Assembly: GCA_902561075.1 (NCBI GenBank)
Contig: CACEOC010000006.1
Location: 1 to 48,283, forward strand
Source: an uncultured Pelagibacteraceae bacterium
Lineage (GTDB): Bacteria; Pseudomonadota; Alphaproteobacteria; Pelagibacterales; Pelagibacteraceae
Reading direction: 5' to 3'
DNA length: 48,283 bases
Position 1 is the first letter of the stretch, and every line of letters begins with the position of its first letter. Below the pieces are notes generated by a model that worked only from the letters and a program-made list of their open reading frames with translations, did no database searches and had not been told where the DNA came from. Below are positions 14,430-21,595 of this stretch, in pieces. The position numbers and the translations under genes were made by a program.

Positions 14430-15440
14430 ATGTTTAAAAAAATATCATTATATTTCACTTCGTTAGTATTTTTGTTAACCACTATAGGTTCTGCATACGC
14501 AGTTACTTTAAAAGCTAGTCATCAATGGCCAGGAACTCCTAGAGCGGATGGTTCATATGATCCTAGACACGAAATGGTACAAATAATTGCTGATGAAATG
14601 AAAAAAGCAAATGTTGGAGTAGATATAAGAATCTATCCAGCTAAATCATTGTACAAACCAAAAGAACAGTGGAAACCAATGACAACAGGTCAACTAGATA
14701 TTTCTGCTTTTCCATTAGCATATGCGTCTAAATTCCATCCAGAATTTGATGCAACTTTAATGCCTGGAACTGTAAAAAATCATGACCACGCATTAAGGTT
14801 TAATAAAGGTCCTATGATGACTGAAATTAAAAAAATTATTAACGATGCTGGTGTTGTTGTACTATCTGATGCATGGTTAGGTGGTGGATTTGCATCAAAA
14901 ACAAAATGTATTAAAAATCCAAACGATGCAAAAGGTCAAGTGATGAGAGCTGCTGGTAAAGCTTTTAACCAGATGTTAGAACAAGCTGGTGCTGGTATCC
15001 AAAGTATGCCTTCATCTGAGATTTATACTGGTTTACAAACTGGTGTACTAACTGGTGCAAATACTAGTTCTGGAAGTTTTGTAAGTTACAAAATTTACGA
15101 ACAAGTTACATGCGCAACACCTCCAGGAAAATTTGGACTATGGTTCATGTACGAGCCAATATTAATGTCAAAAATGAGTTTTGATAAATTAAATGCTAAG
15201 CAACAAAAAGCTTTAATGAAAGCTGGAAAAGTTGCAGAGGAGTATATGACAGCCCAAGTTGAGAACTTAGATAAAAAGTTTGAAGAAGCTTACAAGGCTG
15301 CAGGTGTTAAATTAGTATATATGGATGCTAAAGATCATGCTGCATGGGTTGAAATTGCAAAAAAATCTTCTCATAAAGCATTTGCTGAAAAAGTTCCAGG
15401 TGGCGATAAGCTAATGGAAATGGCTTTAGCAGTAGATTAA
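14430..15440 (+). CDS. TRAP transporter substrate-binding protein (DctP family)
   Basis: A 336-aa periplasmic protein. Residues 1-24 are a signal peptide ending in AYA. The mature sequence begins TLKASHQWPG, and the DctP family core is visible: VDIRIYPAKSLYKPKEQW (about 56-73), the QVMRAAG stretch carrying the Arg that usually salts to the ligand carboxylate, and the EIYTGLQTGVLTGANTS stretch (about 196-212) typical of the second lobe. The ligand is thus probably an organic acid or sulfonate; identity is not visible. It is the first gene of dctPQM, with a terminator-like hairpin right after it. Confidence 0.92.
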   Translation: MFKKISLYFTSLVFLLTTIGSAYAVTLKASHQWPGTPRADGSYDPRHEMVQIIADEMKKANVGVDIRIYPAKSLYKPKEQWKPMTTGQLDISAFPLAYASKFHPEFDATLMPGTVKNHDHALRFNKGPMMTEIKKIINDAGVVVLSDAWLGGGFASKTKCIKNPNDAKGQVMRAAGKAFNQMLEQAGAGIQSMPSSEIYTGLQTGVLTGANTSSGSFVSYKIYEQVTCATPPGKFGLWFMYEPILMSKMSFDKLNAKQQKALMKAGKVAEEYMTAQVENLDKKFEEAYKAAGVKLVYMDAKDHAAWVEIAKKSSHKAFAEKVPGGDKLMEMALAVD

Positions 15441-15454
15441 AATAATATATAAAG

Positions 15455-15490
15455 AACCCCTATTTAATTTTATTAAGTAGGGGTTTTTTT
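15455..15490 (+). terminator. intrinsic-terminator hairpin with U-tract abutting the dctQ start codon
   Basis: The arms AACCCCTATTTAA (15455-15467) and TTAAGTAGGGGTT (15473-15485) pair over 13 bp with one G-T wobble and a 5-nt loop, followed by T7 (15484-15490). ATG of dctQ begins at 15491, the very next base. Most transcripts should end here, giving excess binding protein, with read-through for the permeases. Confidence 0.85.
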
Positions 15491-15985
15491 ATGAAAAATA
15501 AATACTTAAAATTCTGTGATTTAGTTGCAAAAGCTTGTGGTGCATTCGCTGTTCTAGCTTTACTTTTATCGATTTTGGTGATTGTTGAACTTGTATTTGA
15601 AAGATATTTTTTTCAAAGAGCTATTACATGGCAAACAGAATTAGTTACAATGCTTCTAGTTGCTTCAACTTTCATAGGAAGTGCATATGTATTGAGTGAA
15701 AAAGCTCATGTTAGTATGGAATGGATTTACGATTTTTTGTCAAAAAAAAATATATTAAGACTTAAAATTTTTACTTCGTTAGTAAGTTTGTTGTTTTTTC
15801 TAATTTTATTTTATTTTGGTTTTTTAATGGTAGAGGAAGCATTTACTAAAAATTATTCAACCGGTACTGTATGGGATCCTCCTTTATGGATTCCTTACTC
15901 ATCAATGATGATTGGTGCAGCATTAATGATTTTACAGTACATTGCTGAAATTATAAAACTTACAGACGAAAAGGATATTAATTAA
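15491..15985 (+). CDS. TRAP transporter small permease (DctQ)
   Basis: A 164-aa membrane protein with four predicted helices (about residues 17-38, 48-69, 88-110 and 132-153). FERYFFQRAITWQTELVTMLLVASTFIGSA is the typical DctQ second-helix region with Trp-x-x-E. The start codon immediately follows the T7 of the terminator hairpin, so there is no Shine-Dalgarno; initiation must occur on read-through RNA. The stop overlaps dctM by 1 nt (TAATG). Confidence 0.9.
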   Translation: MKNKYLKFCDLVAKACGAFAVLALLLSILVIVELVFERYFFQRAITWQTELVTMLLVASTFIGSAYVLSEKAHVSMEWIYDFLSKKNILRLKIFTSLVSLLFFLILFYFGFLMVEEAFTKNYSTGTVWDPPLWIPYSSMMIGAALMILQYIAEIIKLTDEKDIN

Positions 15986-17316
15986 TGGATCCTTTGATAA
16001 TTGCTGTAATAGTTGCTGTTTTTACTTTAGTTGTTTTATTCTCAGGAATACCAATTGCCTTTGGATTAAGTTTTGTATCTATAGCTCTTCTTGTTGCTTT
16101 TGAGGGTTTACAAATGTTGGATGTTTTTGCAGAAACTTTTTATGCAGGTCTAAATTCTTTCGTTCTACTCTCAATACCAATGTTTATTTTAATGGGAATG
16201 GCTGTTGCTAATTCTCCAGCTGGAAAAGATTTATATACAGGTTTGGATAGATGGCTTTGGAGATTGCCTGGTGGGTTAGTTATTTCAAATATAGGAGCTT
16301 GCTCAATTTTTGCAGCTCTAAGTGGGTCAAGTCCTGCAACATGTGCTGCAATTGGAACTATGGGAATTCCCGAAATGAGAAAAAGAGGATATTCAGATCA
16401 AATTGCTACTGGCACCATTGCGGCTGGTGGAACACTAGGAGTTTTAATTCCACCTAGCATTGTTTTAATAGTCTATGGAATTGCAACAGGCACATCAATT
16501 GGACGATTATTTCTTTGCGGTTTAATTCCTGGCTTTATGTTAGCTGGTATGTTTGCAATTTGGGCTCTTATTCATAGTTATTTTATAGACAAAGACTCTG
16601 CAAAAGCTTTAAAGAACAGAAAGCCTCCAACATTAAAAGAAAAGCTGGAGGTATTACCAAGAATACTTCCATTCTTGGCAATTATAGCTGGAGTTTTATA
16701 TGTTTTGTATGGAGGAGTTGCAACCCCATCAGAGGCATCTGGCGTAGGAGCCTTTTTAGTTTTTGTATTAATTGCGGTCGTTTATAAAATTTATCAACCA
16801 AAAAAAATATGGAATATTGTTAAAGTTTCTATGAAAGAGAGCGTAATGATAATGTTTATTATTGCAGCTTCTTATCTTTTTGCATTTACTCTGTCTCAAT
16901 TGTACGTAACTCAATCATTAGCTCAAAGCATGGTAGAACTTAGTTCAAATAAATGGGTAGTTTTTATTTTAATAAATATATTTCTTTTAATAGCAGGCTT
17001 TTTTCTTCCACCTGTTGCTGTTATTGTAATGACTTCAGCAATATTACTTCCGGTTATAACAACTTTAGGGTTTGATCCTTATTGGTTTGCAATAGTATTT
17101 ACTATTAATATGGAAATCGGATTAATTACACCTCCAGTTGGATTAAACCTTTATATTATTAAAGGAATAACCCCAGACGTGAGTTTGTCAGAAATCTTAA
17201 AAGGATCCGTACCTTTTATGGTCATTATGGCATTAGCTATATTAATTTTATGTATATTTCCAGAAATTGTTACTTGGTTGCCTGATAAAATAATGGGTAA
17301 AGCACTTGGATATTAA
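15985..17316 (+). CDS. TRAP transporter large permease (DctM)
   Basis: A 443-aa integral membrane protein with about 12 segments; the sodium-coupled transport channel of the TRAP system. Seen are FSGIPIAFGLSF (about 19-30), SIPMFILMGMA (about 63-73), ALSGSSPATCAAIGT (about 111-125), AAGGTLGVLIPPSIVLIVYG (about 147-166) and TPSEASGVGAF (about 247-257), all DctM signatures. Its last 11 nt overlap the TTG start of dusA, linking a transporter operon to a tRNA-modification gene. Confidence 0.93.
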   Translation: MDPLIIAVIVAVFTLVVLFSGIPIAFGLSFVSIALLVAFEGLQMLDVFAETFYAGLNSFVLLSIPMFILMGMAVANSPAGKDLYTGLDRWLWRLPGGLVISNIGACSIFAALSGSSPATCAAIGTMGIPEMRKRGYSDQIATGTIAAGGTLGVLIPPSIVLIVYGIATGTSIGRLFLCGLIPGFMLAGMFAIWALIHSYFIDKDSAKALKNRKPPTLKEKLEVLPRILPFLAIIAGVLYVLYGGVATPSEASGVGAFLVFVLIAVVYKIYQPKKIWNIVKVSMKESVMIMFIIAASYLFAFTLSQLYVTQSLAQSMVELSSNKWVVFILINIFLLIAGFFLPPVAVIVMTSAILLPVITTLGFDPYWFAIVFTINMEIGLITPPVGLNLYIIKGITPDVSLSEILKGSVPFMVIMALAILILCIFPEIVTWLPDKIMGKALGY

Positions 17317-18310
17317 AGGAAAAATAAATCGAAAAATTTCTGTTGCACCGATGATGGACTGCACTGATAGACACGATAGATTTTTTTTAAGACTCATAAG
17401 TAAAAATGTAATGCTTTACTCAGAAATGGTTGCTACAAAATCTGCAATTCATGGTGATAGAGATAAGATTTTAGGATTTAGGCAAGAGGAAAAACCATTA
17501 GCATTACAAGTTGGTGGTTCTGATAAAAAAGAATTGTCTGAAGTTGCTAAAATTTCTGAAGATTTAGGTTATGACGAAATAAATCTTAATCTTGGATGTC
17601 CAAGTAAAAAGGTGCAAAAAAATTCTTTTGGTGCATGTTTAATGAAAGAGCCTGAACTTGTAGCAGATTGTATAAATGAAATGTCTAACTCGTGTAAAAT
17701 TCCTGTGACAGCTAAAACCAGAATTGGCTTCGATAACACAGAGGAATTTGATTATTTAAATATGTTTGTTAATAAAATTAAAGAAGCTGGTGCTTCAACA
17801 ATTATATTACATGCTAGAAAGGCTATTTTAAAAGGTCTTACCCCAAAACAGAATTTAAATATTCCAAAATTAAATTATGAAATGGTTTATAAAATTAAAA
17901 AAGAAAATCCTGATTTAGAAATTATAATAAACGGTGGCGTAACAAATACCGATGGAATTAAAAAACATTTAGATAGTTGTGATGGAGTTATGATTGGCAG
18001 AGCGATATATCAAAATCCATATTTTTTAAGAGATATAGAAAATGAAATTTTTAATAACCAAGATGTTCTATCAAGAGAAGAAATTGTTAAAAAGCTATTA
18101 TTTTATCTAGAGGAGGAAGTTAAAAAGGGAACTAAAGTTAACCACATTATGAGACATACTGTTGGCTTATATCATGGACAACCTGGTTCTAAAGAGTGGA
18201 AGAGGTATTTGAGTGACAATATGATGGCAAGAGACTCTGATTTTAAGAAAGCAAAACATATTATGGATATTGCTCAGAATAATGAAAAGGCAAATCAATT
18301 GCCAGTGTAA
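17306..18310 (+). CDS. dusA: tRNA-dihydrouridine synthase A
   Basis: An FMN-dependent TIM-barrel enzyme that reduces U20/U20a in tRNA D-loops; 334 aa, normal for DusA. SVAPMMDCTDRHDRFF (about 12-27) is the DusA-type form of the N-terminal motif; NLNLGCPSKKVQKNSFGACLM (about 93-113) holds the catalytic Cys; KTRIGFD and HARKA (about 170-174) follow. The start is TTG 17306, inside dctM: no ATG or GTG precedes the conserved motif in frame. The stop overlaps the following tauE start. Confidence 0.93.
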   Translation: MDIKGKINRKISVAPMMDCTDRHDRFFLRLISKNVMLYSEMVATKSAIHGDRDKILGFRQEEKPLALQVGGSDKKELSEVAKISEDLGYDEINLNLGCPSKKVQKNSFGACLMKEPELVADCINEMSNSCKIPVTAKTRIGFDNTEEFDYLNMFVNKIKEAGASTIILHARKAILKGLTPKQNLNIPKLNYEMVYKIKKENPDLEIIINGGVTNTDGIKKHLDSCDGVMIGRAIYQNPYFLRDIENEIFNNQDVLSREEIVKKLLFYLEEEVKKGTKVNHIMRHTVGLYHGQPGSKEWKRYLSDNMMARDSDFKKAKHIMDIAQNNEKANQLPV

Positions 18311-19146
18311 TGGAAAATATTGACATAAATATAATCATAAATTTACTTACAGTGTTAGCTATCGCAGCAGCAGTTGCAGGATTTATGGCTGGTCTTCTAG
18401 GTGTTGGTGGAGGAATTATAATGGTCCCAGCATTATACTATGCATTTAGTGTTCTTGAGTTTGATATTTTGACCAGAATGCATTTATCTGTTGGAACCTC
18501 GCTAGCAATAATTATACCTACCTCAATCATATCTACAAGAACACATATGGAATATGAGGCTGTTGATTTTAAAATGGTAAAAACATTTGGTCTATTAATT
18601 ATTATTGGAGTATTTGCTGGAACTTTTTTAGCTGTAAATTTAAAAACACCAGCATTAGTTTTATTTTTTGCATTTTTCTCATTCGGTGTTGGATTATTTT
18701 TTATTTTTTTTAGAGACAAATTGTTAGAAAATCCAAAAAAGATTTCACAATTAATTAAAAATATTTCTGGATTATTAATAGGATTTATATCAGTTCCATT
18801 AGGAATAGGCGGAGGCTCATTAATGGTTCCGTTTCTTAGAACTTTTGGTTATGATATACGAACATCAATTGGAACTGCTGCAGCTGTTGGTTTTCTTATA
18901 GCATTAACCGGTACAACAACTATGATAATTAGCGGAAGTATAATTGATAATGTAAATACTCCTTTTTCATTTGGTTATATTAATCTCCTAGGGTTTATAG
19001 TGTTTGTGCCAATTACAATGGTCATGGCTCGTATAGGAGCTAAAGTTGTTTATAAAATTAATAAAAAATTATTAAGCAGAATATTTGGCTGTTTTTTGCT
19101 TTTAGTTTCTGTTAGATCATTTTTTGAATATTATAATTTAACTTAA
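18310..19146 (+). CDS. TauE/SafE-family anion exporter (first copy)
   Basis: A 278-aa membrane protein with seven to eight helices and the internal duplication of the TauE/SafE (DUF81) family: GFMAGLLGVGGGIIMVPAL (about 24-42) and IGFISVPLGIGGGSLMVPFL (about 157-176). These proteins are implicated in export of sulfite or sulfoacetate, or other anions. It follows dusA by a 1-nt overlap and is downstream of a TRAP system, so export of sulfite released from an imported sulfonate is one possible role. No desulfonation genes are present in the window. A paralogue follows directly. Confidence 0.88.
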   Translation: MENIDINIIINLLTVLAIAAAVAGFMAGLLGVGGGIIMVPALYYAFSVLEFDILTRMHLSVGTSLAIIIPTSIISTRTHMEYEAVDFKMVKTFGLLIIIGVFAGTFLAVNLKTPALVLFFAFFSFGVGLFFIFFRDKLLENPKKISQLIKNISGLLIGFISVPLGIGGGSLMVPFLRTFGYDIRTSIGTAAAVGFLIALTGTTTMIISGSIIDNVNTPFSFGYINLLGFIVFVPITMVMARIGAKVVYKINKKLLSRIFGCFLLLVSVRSFFEYYNLT

Positions 19147-19182
19147 AGAAGCAGGTTTATCTGTCATTATCTTTCTTAATAT

Positions 19183-19994
19183 ATGAGTATTGGCATTTTT
19201 TATTACTTATTATATTTGCAGCAACAGCAGTCGGATTTTTTGCAGGTCTATTTGGTATTGGAGGAGGTTTAATTTCCGTACCTTGCTTATTTTTTATTTT
19301 TGAAACATTAAATTTTGATAAAGATTATTTAATGCATCTGACTGTAGGTACAGCTTTTACAATAACTATATTTACTTCTACTGTATCCGTAATAACACAT
19401 AATAAAAACAAATTAGTAGATTTTAGAGTTGTTAAAACATTTGGTCTATTTGTAGTTTTAGGAGTATTAGCAGGAACAGTATTCGCATCATTTATGAAAA
19501 CAAAAATGTTAGTCTTATTCTTTTCGGTAGTAGTTTATTTTTTTGGGGCATATCTAATGATGGCCCAAGAGCAAATAAAAAAAATAAAACCTAATTCTTC
19601 AATTACTCCAAGAGTATTTTTGGGTTTATTTTCTGGCTTTGTATCAGCTCCTATGGGTATTACAGGAGCCATGATGAATGTTCCAATATTAAGATATCTT
19701 GGCTATCCAATAAGTAAATGTATAGGAAGTGCTGCTGCAATAGGTTTTTTTATATCTTTTACTGGTTCAATAGGTTTTTTATTATCTGGCTTTTATTTCA
19801 ATGTGAATTTACCATTTAGTATTGGCTTTATTAATATTCCAGCTTTTATATTGTTCGTTCCTATCACAAGCTTTATGGCCAAGGTAGGAGCTAACACAGT
19901 TTATAAGATGGATAAACTAAAGGCTCAAAGATTATTTGGAGTTTTTTTATATGTAGTAGGAACAATATTTATTTACAGATTTTTTAATATTTAG
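19183..19994 (+). CDS. TauE/SafE-family protein (second copy), start region disrupted or unusual
   Basis: A tandem paralogue of the preceding gene. Family-like sequence begins upstream of the first in-frame ATG (19332): the frame from about 19200 reads LLLIIFAATAVGFFAGLFGIGGG, the essential first repeat, and continues into LMHLTVGTAF at 19332. That frame has no ATG, GTG or TTG between the stop at 19134 and 19332. A good ATG (19183) exists one frame away and reads MSIGIF before the T6 run at 19196-19201; one additional T there would join it to the family sequence (812 nt as given, 813 needed). So this is either a homopolymer error in the sequence, a real frameshift, slippage-dependent expression, or a rare start codon. 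The rest (second repeat SAPMGITGAMMNVPIL) looks intact. It overlaps the convergent pgm gene by 4 nt. Confidence 0.75.
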
Positions 19995-21439
19995 TCTAAC
20001 TTTTGATCATACTCCCCAATCTTACCAGTCTCTTTAAGCAACATATCAATAAAATAAAAAATCTCTTTTTTAAAACGGTCTGAGGTTGGGCTTTCTGTTA
20101 CAACAACAAGTGAGGGTTTATTTGATGACGCTCTAATCAATCCCCACGAACCATCATCTAGAGTAAATCTTATCCCATTTACAGTTAGTACATCTGTAAT
20201 ATTTTGACCACAAATTTTAAAATTATCTTCTTTTAATTTAGTAATTTTAGATATTAAATCATCTATCACTTTATATTTTTCATTATCCTTACAAAATGGA
20301 CCCATAGTTGGACTTTGATACGTTTTAGGTAATTTGTTTATAAGTATGTTTAATTTTTCAGTTTCATTGTCCAATAAATTACAAACTTGAATTGCAGAAT
20401 TAATACCATCATCAAATCCATATCCTAATGGACTATTAAAAAAGAAGTGACCGCTTTTTTCAAACCCGGCTATTGCATTTTCCTCGTTTACCTTTCTTTT
20501 AATATAAGAGTGTCCTGTCTTCCAATAAATTGTTTTACAATTATTTTTTCTTAAAATTTTATCATTCATGAATAATCCTGTTGATTTTACATCTACAACA
20601 AATTTAGAATTTTTATGAATATTTGAAATATTCCTAGCAATTAATAATCCAATTTTATCAGCAAATATTTCATTTCCATTATTATCTATCACTCCAACTC
20701 TGTCTCCATCTCCATCAAAACCAAAACCTACATCAGCATTATTTTCTTTTACATATTTTGAGATTTCGTGAAGCATTTCCATATCTTCTGGATTAGGGTT
20801 ATATCTTGGGAAAGTATAATCTAAATTACAATCTAGTTCTATTACCTCACAACCAATTCCTCTTAATACCTCAGGCGCAAAAATACCTGCTGTTCCATTT
20901 CCACATGCAGCAACAACTTTTAATTTTTTATTTAATTTATTCTTTGATAGATCATTAATATAAACTTTATTAAAATTTTTTATTTCTTCATAATTTCCTG
21001 ATCCATTTATAAATTTTTCGTTTAGAACAATATCTTTTAAATCTGACATTTCGTCTTTACAATGAGTTAAACCTTTTTCAATACCCATTTTTATTCCGGT
21101 CCATCCATTTTCATTATGACTTGCAGTTATCATTGCAACTGCGTCTGACTTTAATTTGAATTGTGAAAAATAAACTGTGGGAGAGAGGCACAATCCAATG
21201 TCTTTTACGTTACATCCTGTAGCCATCAATCCTTTAACAAAACTTTTTTTAACATTTTCACTATAAGATCTATAATCATGTCCTACAATTACAGTCGGAT
21301 TTTTAACCTTTTTAACTACTTGAGTACCAAAGCCTTTTCCTACAGATTCGATTCCTAGTTCATTTATGTTATCCGGAAACAGCCACCTTGCGTCATATTC
21401 CCTAAAACCATATGGATCTATTTTCTTTTCATTTTTCAT
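19991..21439 (-). CDS. phosphomannomutase/phosphoglucomutase
   Basis: A 482-aa alpha-D-phosphohexomutase. The phosphoserine loop is ITASHNENGWTGIK with Ser107; the magnesium loop is GFDGDGDR; the sugar-specificity loop appears as GFEKSGHFFF (Glu-x-Ser-Gly-His); the C-terminal phosphate loop is VRASSNKP-like LIRASSNKPSLVV. The glutamate-containing ExSGH motif is that of bifunctional PMM/PGM enzymes such as AlgC. It supplies mannose-1-P or glucose-1-P for envelope sugars. Its start is 156 bp from nrdA with divergent orientation; the 3' end interlocks with TauE2. Confidence 0.9.
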   Translation of the reverse strand: MKNEKKIDPYGFREYDARWLFPDNINELGIESVGKGFGTQVVKKVKNPTVIVGHDYRSYSENVKKSFVKGLMATGCNVKDIGLCLSPTVYFSQFKLKSDAVAMITASHNENGWTGIKMGIEKGLTHCKDEMSDLKDIVLNEKFINGSGNYEEIKNFNKVYINDLSKNKLNKKLKVVAACGNGTAGIFAPEVLRGIGCEVIELDCNLDYTFPRYNPNPEDMEMLHEISKYVKENNADVGFGFDGDGDRVGVIDNNGNEIFADKIGLLIARNISNIHKNSKFVVDVKSTGLFMNDKILRKNNCKTIYWKTGHSYIKRKVNEENAIAGFEKSGHFFFNSPLGYGFDDGINSAIQVCNLLDNETEKLNILINKLPKTYQSPTMGPFCKDNEKYKVIDDLISKITKLKEDNFKICGQNITDVLTVNGIRFTLDDGSWGLIRASSNKPSLVVVTESPTSDRFKKEIFYFIDMLLKETGKIGEYDQKLD

Positions 21440-21506
21440 GTTGATATTTGTACATTTATTTAATTTTTTTATTGAATATTTTTTTCAGTGTTCTATAAAT
21501 GTTCTA

Positions 21507-21560
21507 TTGATTTTTAATTTATATAGTGTATTTAAGATATTCGCACACAACATATAGTTG
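21507..21560 (+). promoter_or_regulatory. nrdA promoter with two NrdR-box-like sites
   Basis: The site at 21545-21560 (ACACAACATATAGTTG) matches 13 of 16 positions of the NrdR box ACACWATATATWGTGT. A second at 21514-21529 matches 12 of 16, with the 3' ten bases TATATAGTGT perfect. Their starts are 31 bp apart, three helical turns, the known spacing of paired NrdR boxes. TTGATT (21507-21512) and TATTTA (21529-21534, 16-bp spacer) form a plausible promoter, so the first box fills the spacer and the second lies downstream. GGGAG (21587-21591) is the Shine-Dalgarno of nrdA. Confidence 0.6.
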
Positions 21561-21595
21561 TTTTACTTAAATATTGCGGTAAAATAGGGAGTTTT

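Noticed and set aside
15985-18310. Fusion of dctM and dusA
   Set aside because: The 11-nt overlap is in different frames and both proteins have complete conserved ends, so these are coupled genes, not a fusion.
21366-21557. 63-residue plus-strand frame between pgm and nrdA
   Set aside because: It begins inside pgm on the opposite strand and runs over the promoter and NrdR-like boxes; Phe-rich low-complexity sequence, not a believable gene.
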